DNA from: Gemmatimonadota bacterium | Lineage (GTDB): Bacteria; Gemmatimonadota; Gemmatimonadetes; Gemmatimonadales; Gemmatimonadaceae | Direction: 5' to 3' | NCBI GenBank assembly: GCA_023249375.1 | Contig: JAHFCT010000015.1 | Coordinates: forward strand, 7,040 to 71,039 | DNA length: 64,000 bases | Part shown: positions 18,361 through 26,624 of the stretch, piece after piece | Layout: every line of letters begins with the position of its first letter | Position numbering within the stretch: the first letter of the stretch is position 1 | Translations under genes and position numbers: made by a program | Notes under the pieces: model-generated | The model's database searches: none | Told to the model about the DNA's origin: nothing | What the model saw: only the letters and a program-made list of their open reading frames with translations

Positions 18361-19764
18361 TCAGGCGTGGATCATCTTGCCCATCGAATCGAGCACCGCC
18401 TCGGCTATCGCCTCGGACAGCGTCGGGTGCGCGTGGATCGCGAGATCGACTTCCTCGACGGTGAACTCGTTCTCGCGCGCGACGAGCAGTTCATGGATCA
18501 TCTCGGTGGCGTGCGAGCCCACGATGTGGGCGCCGAGAATCTCGCCGTACTTGGCGTCGCGAATGATCTTCACGAAGCCCTCGCTCTCCCCCGCCGTGCG
18601 GGCGCGGCCGTTCGCGCTGAACGGGAACTTGCCGAGTTTGTAGTCCAGCTTCTTTTCCTTGCACTGCGCTTCGGTGAGCCCAATGGACGCGACTTCGGGG
18701 CTGCAGTAGGTGCAGTTGGGGATGTTGCCGTAGTTCAGCGGATGATAGTGCGCGCCGGCGATCACCTCGGCCACAATGACGCCCTCGCGCTCGCCCTTGT
18801 GGGCCAACATCGGCGGACCCGCCACGTCGCCAATGGCGTAGATCCCCTTGGCCGTCGTCTCCATCTTTTCGTTGATCTTGATGAAGCCGCGGTCGGTGAG
18901 CTGCACGCCCACGTCCTTGAGGCCGATGTTCTCGACGTTGGCGGCGCGGCCGGCGGCGACGAGCACCTTGTCGACAACGATCTCCTGCGACTTGCCGCCT
19001 GCCTCGACGGTGAGCGTCACGTTGGTCTTGCCAACCGTCGTCTTCTGCAGCTTGGCGCCCGTCAGCACGTCCATGCCGCGCTTCTTGAATGAGCGCGCGA
19101 CTTCGGCCGAGCTGTCCTCGTCCTCGAGCGGAAGAATGCGCGGCAGCACCTCGATGACCGTCACCTTCGTGCCGAACGCGTTGAAGACATCGGCAAACTC
19201 GCACCCCACCGCGCCGGCGCCGACAATGGCGAGCGACTTGGGCGCCGTCTCGAGGACAAGCGCTTCGTCGGACGAGATGACCGTCGTCTTGTTCAGCTCG
19301 AGCCCCGCCTGCGGCAGGCCCTTCACGCGTGAGCCCGTGCCGATGACGATCCCCTTGGCGGCCGTGTGCGTCTCGCTCTTGCCGTCGGCCGTCGTGACCT
19401 TCACGCTCTTGCCCGCGCCGAGCACGCCGCTGCCCTTGATCCACGTGACCTTGTTCTTCTTGAACAGGAACTCGACGCCCTTGGAGTTCTTGTTCGAGAC
19501 ATCACGCGAGCGCTTCATGGCCACGCCGTAGTCGAGCGTGATGTCGCCGACCTTCACGCCAAACTCCGCCGCGTGCTTCAAGCGGTTGGCGATGTGCGAC
19601 GACTCGAGCAGCGCCTTGGCCGGGATGCATCCCCAGAGCACACAGGTGCCGCCGAGTCCTTCGCGCTCAATGACGGCCACCGTCTGGCCGAGCTGCGCCG
19701 CGCGAATGGCGCCGACGTAGCCGGCGGGACCGCCGCCGAGGAAGATGATGTCGAAGTTGGCCAT
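18361..19764 (-). CDS. lpdA: dihydrolipoamide dehydrogenase (E3)
   Basis: 467 residues. E3 reoxidises dihydrolipoamide of E2 (and of GcvH) and passes electrons through FAD to NAD+. The FAD motif GGGPAGYVGAIRAAQLG opens the protein. The redox disulfide is C41/C46 within GGTCVLWGCIPAKALL; the four spacer residues VLWG differ from the common LNVG/LNRG. The NAD domain has VGAGAVGCEFADVF, and the C-terminal interface carries AIHAHPTLSEAIAEA with the catalytic His-Glu. It is last in the pdh operon. A heptanucleotide repeat sits in the 37-base spacer before its ATG, where no Shine-Dalgarno is evident. Confidence 0.96.
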   Translation of the reverse strand: MANFDIIFLGGGPAGYVGAIRAAQLGQTVAVIEREGLGGTCVLWGCIPAKALLESSHIANRLKHAAEFGVKVGDITLDYGVAMKRSRDVSNKNSKGVEFLFKKNKVTWIKGSGVLGAGKSVKVTTADGKSETHTAAKGIVIGTGSRVKGLPQAGLELNKTTVISSDEALVLETAPKSLAIVGAGAVGCEFADVFNAFGTKVTVIEVLPRILPLEDEDSSAEVARSFKKRGMDVLTGAKLQKTTVGKTNVTLTVEAGGKSQEIVVDKVLVAAGRAANVENIGLKDVGVQLTDRGFIKINEKMETTAKGIYAIGDVAGPPMLAHKGEREGVIVAEVIAGAHYHPLNYGNIPNCTYCSPEVASIGLTEAQCKEKKLDYKLGKFPFSANGRARTAGESEGFVKIIRDAKYGEILGAHIVGSHATEMIHELLVARENEFTVEEVDLAIHAHPTLSEAIAEAVLDSMGKMIHA

Positions 19765-19770
19765 GGATGC

Positions 19771-19798
19771 AGAGGGTGGATGGTAGAGGGCAGAGGGG
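19771..19798. repeat. AGATGGN-type heptanucleotide tandem repeat
   Basis: Four 7-bp units fill the spacer between the E2 stop and lpd start: agagggt, ggatggt, agagggc, agagggg. The same unit family occurs at 21119-21146 and 33213-33254. Being directly upstream of lpd, it occupies the place of the ribosome binding site. Confidence 0.7.
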
Positions 19799-19801
19799 AA
19801 G

Positions 19802-21094
19802 CTAGAAGACCAGCATCAACGGGTTCTCCAGCATCCGCCGCAGTTCCTGCAGGAATCGCGCGCCCACGGCGCCGTCGATCACGCGGTGGTCGCAGCTCAT
19901 CGTCACGCGCATGCGTTTGCGCACGGTCACCGCGCCGTCGAGAACAACAGGCGTATCCTCGAGTGCGCCGATGGCGAGGATGCCGCACTCCGGCGGGTTG
20001 ATGATGGCCGTGAACTGGTCGATCTGCATCATGCCGAGGTTCGACACCGAAAACGTCGAGCCGGTGTACTCGTTGGGCGTGAGTTTGCGCTCGCGCGCCT
20101 TGGCGGCGAGTTCACGCGACTCGCGCGAGAGCTCGCGCAGTCCCTTCCGGTCGGCGTCAAAGATCACCGGCACGATGAGCCCGTCGTCGGTGGCCACCGC
20201 CATGCCGAGATGCACGCGGTTGAAGAAACGAATCTTGTCGCCCAGCCAATGGGCGTTCACCTCGGGGTGCTTGGCGAGCGCGGTGGCGACGGCCTTGAGC
20301 ACGATGTCGTTGACCGAGACCTTGAAGTCATCGCCGAGCGCGGCCGCCTGCGTGCGCATCTCGACGACGCGCGACATGTCGAACTCCGCGGTCAGGAAGA
20401 ACGTCGGGATCGGGCCGATCGACTCGGCCAGGCGCTTGGCGATCGTCTTGCGGATCTGCGTGAGCGGCTCGTCCACGAAGTCACCAACCGCCGCCGCACG
20501 GCTGGCAGTCGTGGCAGACGGGGCGGCGGCACCGGCGCCGCTCATTGCCGCCTCGATGTCGCGCTTGATCACGCGGCCGCCCGGACCTGACCCCGCAATC
20601 GCCCCGAGGTTGACTCCGCCTTCGCGGGCGAGACGTCGAGCAAGCGGCGAACTCCGCGTGGGACCCGTGCTGCCGGCAACAACGGGCGCGACGGCGGGCG
20701 CTGCGACCGGGGCGGTGACCTGCGCACTCGCGGGCGCGCTCGCCGTGTTCGTCGCGCTCGTCGCGCTCGCCGTCACGGCGCTGCTCGATGCCGCGGCGGC
20801 CGGTGCCGTCGCTGCGACGCCAACCGCAAGGCTCACAATCGCGCCGATGTCTTCATCGGCCGCCGCAATCACACCCACCACCGAGCTGACGGGAACCGTC
20901 GCGCCTTCGGCGACGAACTGCTTGCGCAGCACGCCATCGCCACGCGCGACGAGTTCCATCACCGCCTTATCGGTCTCCACCTCGGCGAGCACATCGCCCG
21001 ACTTCACGGCAGTGCCTTCCGCCACGTTCCACTTGACGAGCCGGCCCTCCTCCATCGTCGGGGAGAGCGCTTCCATGAAGACTTTGGTAGCCAT
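19802..21094 (-). CDS. pdhC: pyruvate dehydrogenase E2, dihydrolipoamide acetyltransferase
   Basis: 430 residues. One N-terminal lipoyl domain carries the lipoylated Lys43 in VETDKAVMEL. An alanine-, valine- and threonine-rich linker (about 80-145) leads to the peripheral-subunit-binding domain (SSPLARRLAREGGVNLGAI, about 150-190), and then the catalytic acetyltransferase core, which ends in SCDHRVIDGAVGARF with the active His near 403 and Asp near 407. A single lipoyl domain is the common form in many bacteria. It forms the core of the complex with the E1 alpha, E1 beta and E3 proteins encoded on either side. Acceptance of acetyl rather than another acyl group is inferred from the operon. 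Confidence 0.95.
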   Translation of the reverse strand: MATKVFMEALSPTMEEGRLVKWNVAEGTAVKSGDVLAEVETDKAVMELVARGDGVLRKQFVAEGATVPVSSVVGVIAAADEDIGAIVSLAVGVAATAPAAAASSSAVTASATSATNTASAPASAQVTAPVAAPAVAPVVAGSTGPTRSSPLARRLAREGGVNLGAIAGSGPGGRVIKRDIEAAMSGAGAAAPSATTASRAAAVGDFVDEPLTQIRKTIAKRLAESIGPIPTFFLTAEFDMSRVVEMRTQAAALGDDFKVSVNDIVLKAVATALAKHPEVNAHWLGDKIRFFNRVHLGMAVATDDGLIVPVIFDADRKGLRELSRESRELAAKARERKLTPNEYTGSTFSVSNLGMMQIDQFTAIINPPECGILAIGALEDTPVVLDGAVTVRKRMRVTMSCDHRVIDGAVGARFLQELRRMLENPLMLVF

Positions 21095-21118
21095 ATCGGT
21101 TTCAGTCGGGGGCGATGG

Positions 21119-21146
21119 AGACGGTAGATGGCAGATGGTAGAGAAC
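21119..21146. repeat. AGATGGN-type heptanucleotide tandem repeat
   Basis: Four 7-bp units (agacggt, agatggc, agatggt, agagaac) lie between the pdhB stop and the E2 start. They match the unit family at 19771-19798 and 33213-33254. Confidence 0.75.
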
Positions 21147-21150
21147 CCAC

Positions 21151-22131
21151 CTACGCGCGGTACATGACCTGCTTGATGGCCGCGATGGTCTTGGCGGCGT
21201 CGGGCTTCGCGATCTTCTCGAGTCCTTTGGCGTACGGCATCGGGACGTCAGCCTGGTGCACGCGCAGCACTGGCGCGTCGAGATCGTCAAAGCACTCGCG
21301 CTGAATGAAGTCGACGACCTGCGCGCCGATGCCGCAGAGCTCCCAGCCTTCTTCGAGCACTACGGCGCGCTGTGTCTTGCGCACGGACGCGTAGATGGCT
21401 TCGACGTCCATTGGACGGATCGTCAGCAGGTCGACGACGTCGACGTGAATGTCTTCCTTCGCGAGCTGGTCGGCCACCTGCACGGCCACGAGCGCCATCT
21501 TGCCGCTCGTGATGATGGAGCAGTCGCTCCCTTCGCGCTTGACGTCGGCCTTGCCGAGCGGAATGAGATACTCAGCCTCGGGCACTTCCCCCTTGGTGTT
21601 GTAGAGCATCTCGCCTTCGAGGAAGACCACCGGGTTGTCGTCGCGGATGGCGCTCTTGAGCAGCCCCTTGGCGTCGTACGGCGTTCCCGGCGACACGACC
21701 TTGATGCCGGGGATGTGTGCGAGCCAGCTCTCAAACGCCTGCGAGTGCTGCGCGCCGAGTTGCAGCGCCGCGCCGTTGGGGCCGCGGAAGACGATGGGCA
21801 CGTTGAACTGGCCGCCCGACATGTAGAGCATCTTGGCGGCGGAGTTGACGACCTGGTCGATGGCGAGCAGCGCGAAGTTCCACGTCATGAACTCGATGAC
21901 GGGGCGCAGGCCGGCCATTGCCGCGCCGACGCCGATGCCGGAAAACCCCAGTTCGGCGATCGGACTGTCCACGACGCGATTCTCACCGAACTCCTCGAGC
22001 AGTCCCTTGGAGACTTTGTACGCGCCGTTATAGACGCCGACTTCCTCGCCCATGATGAAGACGCGGTCGTCGCGGGACATCTCTTCGCGGAGCGCCTGAT
22101 TGAGGGCCTCGCGGTACGTGATGATGGGCAT
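21151..22131 (-). CDS. pdhB: pyruvate dehydrogenase E1 component, beta subunit
   Basis: 326 residues, the standard length. With E1 alpha it forms the thiamine-diphosphate enzyme that decarboxylates pyruvate and acetylates the E2 lipoyl arm. It opens with ITYREALNQALREEM. It has the glutamate of the cofactor activation relay in GEEVGVYNGAYKVSKGL, then RVVDSPIAELGFSGIGVGAA, RGPNGAALQLGAQHSQAFE and the transketolase C-terminal domain with the VVLEEGWELCGIG segment. The start is three bases after the pdhA stop. A heptanucleotide repeat follows its stop. Confidence 0.95.
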   Translation of the reverse strand: MPIITYREALNQALREEMSRDDRVFIMGEEVGVYNGAYKVSKGLLEEFGENRVVDSPIAELGFSGIGVGAAMAGLRPVIEFMTWNFALLAIDQVVNSAAKMLYMSGGQFNVPIVFRGPNGAALQLGAQHSQAFESWLAHIPGIKVVSPGTPYDAKGLLKSAIRDDNPVVFLEGEMLYNTKGEVPEAEYLIPLGKADVKREGSDCSIITSGKMALVAVQVADQLAKEDIHVDVVDLLTIRPMDVEAIYASVRKTQRAVVLEEGWELCGIGAQVVDFIQRECFDDLDAPVLRVHQADVPMPYAKGLEKIAKPDAAKTIAAIKQVMYRA

Positions 22132-22134
22132 GGC

Positions 22135-23166
22135 TTAGCTCGTCGTATCCACGAGGACGTCTTCATACAGCGCCGCCGGCGGCGGCTCCGGGCTGGCATC
22201 GGCAAAGTCCCACGCGTCCTGCACCGTCGCCGCCACCTCGTGCTCCATGGCATCCCACTCAGCCACCGTCAGCGTCCCCGCGATGACCATCGCGTCGCGC
22301 AGCGAAAAGATGGGATCCATGGTCTGGTACTCGTCGAGTTCTTCCTTGGGGCGATACGTACCGCTGACCGCGTCGGACATCGAATGGCCGCGGAATCGAT
22401 ACGTGCGCACCTCGAGCAGTGACGGCAGCGATTCGGTGCGCGCCCGGGCGATGGCGGCTTCCGTGGCCGTTCGCACCGCGTGCACGTCCATGCCGTCGAT
22501 GACGACGCCGTCCATCCCCTTGTAGCCGTCGGCGCGGCGCGAGAGGTCATCCACCGCCGCCGCGCGCTCCACGGACGTGCCCATGCCGTAGCGATTGTTC
22601 TCGATGACAAAGAGCACGGGGAGCTTCCACAGCGCCGCCATGTTGAGCGCTTCATGGAACGCGCCGATGTTGACCACCGAATCGCCCATGAAGCAGACGC
22701 ACACTTGATCGCCGCCGCGGTACTTGATGGCAAAGCCCACGCCGGCGGCGACCGGCACATGCGAGCCGACGATCCCGTGCCCGCCGAGGAAGTTTGTGTG
22801 GCGGTCGAACATGTGCATGCTGCCGCCCTTGCCGCGCGAACAGCCGTCGATGCGGCCGAACAACTCGGCCATCACGGCGCGCGGCGTGATGCCGCGCACC
22901 AGCGCCTGCCCGTGGTCGCGGTAGGTGCCGATCACGTAATCGTCTGGACGCAGCTGTGCGATGATGCCGGTGGAGACGGCTTCCTGTCCGATGTAGAGGT
23001 GACAGAAACCGCCGACTTTGCCGAGGGCGTATGCTTCGCCGACCTTCTCCTCGAAGCGGCGCTGCAGCAGCATCGAGTGCAGCAGCTCGCGGTCGAGCGC
23101 CGGATCACCGGCAACGCGCAGCGATTGCGAATCGCGCCTGGGGTCGGGTTTCTTCTTGGATGCCAT
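22135..23166 (-). CDS. pdhA: pyruvate dehydrogenase E1 component, alpha subunit
   Basis: 343 residues. It binds thiamine diphosphate together with E1 beta. Signatures are MLLQRRFEEKVGEAYALGK, GGFCHLYIGQEAVSTG, the substrate-site stretch HGIVGSHVPVAAGVGFA and the cofactor motif FMGDSVVNIGAFHEALN, where GDS replaces the usual GDG, followed by VIENNRYGMGTSVER. Phosphorylation-loop-like RFRGHSMSD is present as in all E1 alpha proteins. It lies 14 bases after lipA, so the lipoyl synthase gene leads the operon. A branched-chain 2-oxoacid dehydrogenase is the main alternative; pyruvate is favoured by the compact two-subunit E1 and the linked E2. Confidence 0.93.
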   Translation of the reverse strand: MASKKKPDPRRDSQSLRVAGDPALDRELLHSMLLQRRFEEKVGEAYALGKVGGFCHLYIGQEAVSTGIIAQLRPDDYVIGTYRDHGQALVRGITPRAVMAELFGRIDGCSRGKGGSMHMFDRHTNFLGGHGIVGSHVPVAAGVGFAIKYRGGDQVCVCFMGDSVVNIGAFHEALNMAALWKLPVLFVIENNRYGMGTSVERAAAVDDLSRRADGYKGMDGVVIDGMDVHAVRTATEAAIARARTESLPSLLEVRTYRFRGHSMSDAVSGTYRPKEELDEYQTMDPIFSLRDAMVIAGTLTVAEWDAMEHEVAATVQDAWDFADASPEPPPAALYEDVLVDTTS

Positions 23167-23180
23167 GATAGGTCGGGGGG

Positions 23181-24089
23181 TCAGACGCCGGCGGCTTGGA
23201 CTTGCTCCCAGGCGTGGTAGCTTGAGCGCACGAGCGGCGCCGATTCGACGTGCCGGAAGCCCAGCGCCATTCCCTGGTCGTAGAACCAGCGGAACTCCTC
23301 GGGCGTCACGTAGCGATCGAGGCCGATGTGGTCGTTGGAGGGGCGCAGGTACTGCCCGATGGTGAGGATGTCGACATCGACGGCGCGCAGGTCGCGCATC
23401 ACCTGGACGATCTCCTCGTTCGTCTCGCCCATGCCAACGATGATGCCGGTCTTGGTGGGGATCTCGGGGGCGAGGCGTTTGGAGATGCGGAAGATCTCCA
23501 TCACGCGCTCATAGCGGCCGCCGGGACGCGCCTTCTTGTACAGGCGCGGCACCGTTTCGGTGTTGTGGTTGTAGATGTCGGGATTGGCTTCGAGCACGGT
23601 GCGAATGGAGTCTTCGTTGCCCTGGAAATCCGGGACGAGCACTTCCACCGAGGTCGCCGGATTGTCGGCCTTGATGAGCCGCACGGTTTCGGCGAAGGCC
23701 CACGCGCCGAAGTCGGGCAGGTCGTCGCGGTCCACCGACGTCAGCACCACGTGCCGCAGGCTCATCTTGCGGGCGGCCTCGGCGACGCGGGCAGGCTCGG
23801 CGGCGTCGAACTGCGGCGGCCGGCCGTGCGCCACGGCACAGTAGGCGCAGTTGCGCGTGCAGACATCGCCGAGGATCATGAAGGTGGCGGTGCCGTGCTG
23901 CCAGCACTCGCCGACGTTGGGGCAGTGGGCCTCTTCGCAGACCGTGTTGAGCTTGAGGTCGCGCATGAGGTTCTTGAGGTGGAGGTAGTTGCCTCCACCC
24001 GGCGCCTTGACCTTCAGCCAGGACGGTTTGCGCTCAGGCAGCGGTTCCGCCCGGTGCCGTCCCATGATCTGGTACAGGTGCTCGCTCAT
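23181..24089 (-). CDS. lipA: lipoyl synthase LipA (radical SAM)
   Basis: 302 residues. It inserts two sulfurs into protein-bound octanoyl groups. The auxiliary cluster cysteines are C51, C56 and C62 (CEEAHCPNVGEC); the radical SAM cluster is C77, C81 and C84 (CTRNCAYC). The C-terminal RSSYHA supplies the serine ligand of the auxiliary cluster. It is the first gene of the operon with pdhA, pdhB, E2 and lpd, so lipoyl assembly and its main client are co-expressed. Its upstream region has an unusually AT-rich segment with a perfect 10-bp dyad (24173-24210), a likely control site. Confidence 0.96.
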   Translation of the reverse strand: MSEHLYQIMGRHRAEPLPERKPSWLKVKAPGGGNYLHLKNLMRDLKLNTVCEEAHCPNVGECWQHGTATFMILGDVCTRNCAYCAVAHGRPPQFDAAEPARVAEAARKMSLRHVVLTSVDRDDLPDFGAWAFAETVRLIKADNPATSVEVLVPDFQGNEDSIRTVLEANPDIYNHNTETVPRLYKKARPGGRYERVMEIFRISKRLAPEIPTKTGIIVGMGETNEEIVQVMRDLRAVDVDILTIGQYLRPSNDHIGLDRYVTPEEFRWFYDQGMALGFRHVESAPLVRSSYHAWEQVQAAGV

Positions 24090-24172
24090 GCTCGGAATTG
24101 GCGAGAGGTGCCGACCCCCGGCATTCGGGGGTGGGAGAGGGAAAGTAGCGGTGGATCCAGAGAGAAACCAGT

Positions 24173-24210
24173 TGTAGTAACCGTTAAAAGACGATTTACA
24201 GGTTACTACA
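24173..24210. promoter_or_regulatory. perfect 10-bp inverted repeat upstream of the lipA-pdh operon
   Basis: TGTAGTAACC and GGTTACTACA flank an 18-bp AT-rich spacer, 84 bases before the lipA start and 138 before the small membrane gene. The AT-richness contrasts with the surrounding sequence. It could be an operator for a dimeric regulator or part of a promoter. No binding protein can be named. Confidence 0.5.
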
Positions 24211-24347
24211 TATTCGGCCTTCCAATAGGGGTCGACTGGTCAGGCCCGGCGGCACTTGGCATTCCATCGCACCGGCGAGGGCCGAGGTCCGCGAAACATC
24301 CAGCGAGGCTGGCGCGTATGGCAAGCAGCACCCGCACCGAGGTTTCC

Positions 24348-24566
24348 ATGCTGCGCACCATCTTTGGGATTGGCGTTCTTGCCCTGGTCGGCCTGTTCGC
24401 CCTCAAGATCTTCTTCGGGCTCTTCGGCGCCCTGTTCGGGATCTTCTTCTTGCTGCTTGGCTGGGCGGTGCGCATCGCCATCGTCGGCGGCATCATCTAT
24501 CTGATCCTGCGGCTCTTCATGCCGGAGACGGCCAAGAAAATTGAAGAGAGCTTCAATAAGCCGTGA
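24348..24566 (+). CDS. small two-helix membrane protein, unknown function
   Basis: 72 residues. Two hydrophobic stretches follow directly on each other, FGIGVLALVGLFALKIFFGL and LFGIFFLLLGWAVRIAIVGG, and a third weaker one (IIYLILRLFM) runs into the charged tail PETAKKIEESFNKP. CGAGGT seven bases upstream supports ATG 24348; ATG 24318 is an in-frame alternative adding ten residues. It is divergent from lipA and followed after about 20 bases by a strong hairpin, so it looks like a monocistronic unit. No family is recognised. Confidence 0.7.
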   Translation: MLRTIFGIGVLALVGLFALKIFFGLFGALFGIFFLLLGWAVRIAIVGGIIYLILRLFMPETAKKIEESFNKP

Positions 24567-24587
24567 CGCGCGGCGGTTGAAGCACAG

Positions 24588-24617
24588 AGGGGCGCGATCC
24601 TTCGTGATCGCGCCCCT
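24588..24617 (+). terminator. hairpin terminator after the small membrane gene
   Basis: A perfect 11-bp stem (GGGGCGCGATC / GATCGCGCCCC, extended by an A-T pair) with a six-base loop starts 22 bases past the stop codon. There is no strong T tract, so it may stop RNA polymerase with help or protect the 3' end. Confidence 0.65.
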
Positions 24618-24630
24618 TGGCGCTTCTGCT

Positions 24631-24785
24631 GCCGACCACGGATGATGCGGTTCTGGCGGATCGCCGCGGATATGGCGAAGAACTTGGGGGTGTGAGATGC
24701 CGCGAATCTCGGCGTTGCACACCCCCATTGAAATGTCGTTGCCTTATCCGAACGATCTATTCAAACCGTGTCATCCGTGGTCGGC
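24631..24785. repeat. 155-bp nested palindrome (MITE-like or structured RNA)
   Basis: Perfect 15-bp terminal inverted repeats (GCCGACCACGGATGA / TCATCCGTGGTCGGC) are followed by imperfectly complementary arms sharing CGGTT, GATCG and GGATA in order. An inner perfect 9-bp repeat, GGGGGTGTG (24686) / CACACCCCC (24718), encloses a further small stem. The whole can fold as one long hairpin. It fills the spacer between two converging genes and encodes no protein. An arm-like copy occurs at 9934-9970. Confidence 0.75.
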
Positions 24786-24828
24786 AATTGCGGTTGGCGT
24801 AACGGTCGCCCGCACGAGCCAGCCACGA

Positions 24829-25782
24829 TCATCTGAGCCCCTCAACAACCGCCCACGCGAGCATCGGCAGCATGATCTCGTGGTGCCCTGTCAGTTCGTA
24901 GCCGGCGCCGCCGGCCATCGTCGGGCGCTGCACGACGTTGACGTGCGGCCGGTAGTGACGCTGCATGTCGATGTCGCACGTGGTGAAGTCGGTGGGGCGT
25001 CCGCTGTTGAGGTTGCGGGCAACAGTCAGCGCCTTGAGGAAAACCTCGGGCATGATCACGGCGCTGCCGCAGTTCAGCACCACACCGCCGTCGTGCAACC
25101 GGTCCACGGTCGCCGCGAGCCGGCGGAAGTCGCGATGACTCGTATCGCCGATGGCCGCTCCGTTGGCGGCCGGATGCTGATGAATGATCTCAGCGCCGAG
25201 GGCTGCGTGCACCGTGACGCCGACGCCGGCGCGGTGCGCCTGCAAAATGACGCTCAGTTCCGGATGCGCGAGCGATTGCTCGGACTCGAGGGCGCGGGCG
25301 ACGCTCTCGCCCATGCCCCATTCGCATTCCATCCCAGCGGTGAACGCCTGGTTGAGTCCGCGTCCGGTCTCTTCGGCCATGCCAAAGGTGCCGTCGCGCA
25401 GCCCTGCGGCCACGTCTTCGCTCGTCGCGCCGAAGCGCGCGATCTCATAGTCGTGGATTGCCGCCGAGCCGTTCATCGCGATGTCCGTGATGACGCCGCG
25501 GCGCATCAGGTCGATGAGCACCGGGCCGACGCCCGTCTTCACGACGTGGCCGCCGAGCATGGCGATGACGGCGCGATTGCTGCGGTGCGCCCGCACCACG
25601 GCGTCAACGACGCGGCGCAAATCGGCGGCCTTGAGAACGTCGGGCAGCGAACGCATGAACGCGCCGAACGAGTGGTCCGCCGCCGGCGGCGTGGCAAACT
25701 CGCTGGCGCTCACCTTGTTCGGGCGGCCGGCCACCGGAATGGTGCGGACCTTCGAGAGGTCGGCTTCGCGGGGCGTGCTCAC
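24829..25782 (-). CDS. conserved protein of unknown function (deoxyhypusine-synthase-like layout)
   Basis: 317 residues from a GTG start that overlaps the stop of the DUF3108 gene (GTGA). The sequence is well ordered and clearly a real protein. Notable segments are AVIAMLGGHVVKTGVGPVL, RGVITDIAMNGSAAIHDYE, FGATSEDVAAGLRDGTFGMA and HAALGAEIIHQHPAANGAAI. The glycine-rich 'GGH..K.G' start, the 'A.NG...HD' turn and repeated alpha/beta units recall a Rossmann-like deoxyhypusine synthase fold, but no catalytic Lys can be assigned with confidence. The gene ends a run of GT4, GT2 and DUF3108 genes. The function is not known and the fold comparison is inference. Confidence 0.55.
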   Translation of the reverse strand: MSTPREADLSKVRTIPVAGRPNKVSASEFATPPAADHSFGAFMRSLPDVLKAADLRRVVDAVVRAHRSNRAVIAMLGGHVVKTGVGPVLIDLMRRGVITDIAMNGSAAIHDYEIARFGATSEDVAAGLRDGTFGMAEETGRGLNQAFTAGMECEWGMGESVARALESEQSLAHPELSVILQAHRAGVGVTVHAALGAEIIHQHPAANGAAIGDTSHRDFRRLAATVDRLHDGGVVLNCGSAVIMPEVFLKALTVARNLNSGRPTDFTTCDIDMQRHYRPHVNVVQRPTMAGGAGYELTGHHEIMLPMLAWAVVEGLR

Positions 25783-26624
25783 TTGGAGGACTCCGATGGG
25801 GCGAGGACGGACATCGTGCGCAGGTACAGGTTCAGCGAGCCGAAGGCCAGCTTGGATTTCATCTGCACCATGATGCGTCGGCTGTCGTCGGTGAGCCAGA
25901 TCTCGGCTTCTCCGTTCTCGGAGAAAATGCCCTTGGTCTTGATGATGGGCTGGATGACGATGCAGTCGAAGGTTCCCGCCGGAACGTTGACCGTTTCGCG
26001 GCGCAGGACGCGAATGCGCACCGGGTTGCGGTCGGGAATGAAATACCGATTGAACTCGTACGACTTGCCGACGACGAGCGGCACCGTGCGAATGAAATAC
26101 AGGAACGAGCCGTCGTCGAGCGGCTCGGCAACCGACGCTTTCTCCGTTTTTCCGAGTTGGAGGTAGGTCGCTTTCTCGGGGAAGATGTCAAACGTCTTCT
26201 GCCGCTCGCGGCCGATCTCGCTGAAGTCCTGCTGGAAGCGCAGCGACGAGAGCGTAGTGACGTCCATCCAGGTTTCGAGCACGTCGTCGACGCGCATCGC
26301 GAGTAGTCCGCCGTGGACGCTGAAACGTCCGCGCCATGCCGGGCGGCCGCGCATTTGCTCGACGCCGACCATCAGCATCTCGCCGGAACCCGCCTTGATA
26401 AAGCCGAACTTCACGTCGTAGCGCAGTCGCTCGCCGACGCTCCACGGCACGGAGGCCGCGCCAGCGGCGCGCGCGGTGTCCTGTGCGGCGAGTTGCGGTG
26501 CGGCGAGAACGAACGCGATGGCGGCGAAGGCGATGCCGGCGAAGGCGAACGTCATCGCCGCGGCGGCGATCGAGCGCGTCCACCCGGCACGCGCGGCGCG
26601 CAGTGCGCGTCGCGTGCGGGTCAC
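25779..26624 (-). CDS. DUF3108 exported protein
   Basis: 281 residues. GTG 26624 overlaps the stop of the upstream glycosyltransferase gene (GTGA), giving a 45-residue lead with a hydrophobic signal (MTFAFAGIAFAAIAFVLAA) ending near AAPQLAAQ. The mature part matches DUF3108: VGERLRYDVKFGFIKAGSGE, ETWMDVTTLSSLRFQQDFSE, VPAGTFDCIVIQP and EIWLTDDSRRIMVQMKSKL. These proteins are predicted periplasmic beta-rich proteins often found with envelope biogenesis genes. It is sandwiched by overlaps between a glycosyltransferase and the unassigned protein, which suggests a shared envelope-related task. Exact function unknown. Confidence 0.8.
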   Translation of the reverse strand: MTRTRRALRAARAGWTRSIAAAAMTFAFAGIAFAAIAFVLAAPQLAAQDTARAAGAASVPWSVGERLRYDVKFGFIKAGSGEMLMVGVEQMRGRPAWRGRFSVHGGLLAMRVDDVLETWMDVTTLSSLRFQQDFSEIGRERQKTFDIFPEKATYLQLGKTEKASVAEPLDDGSFLYFIRTVPLVVGKSYEFNRYFIPDRNPVRIRVLRRETVNVPAGTFDCIVIQPIIKTKGIFSENGEAEIWLTDDSRRIMVQMKSKLAFGSLNLYLRTMSVLAPSESSK

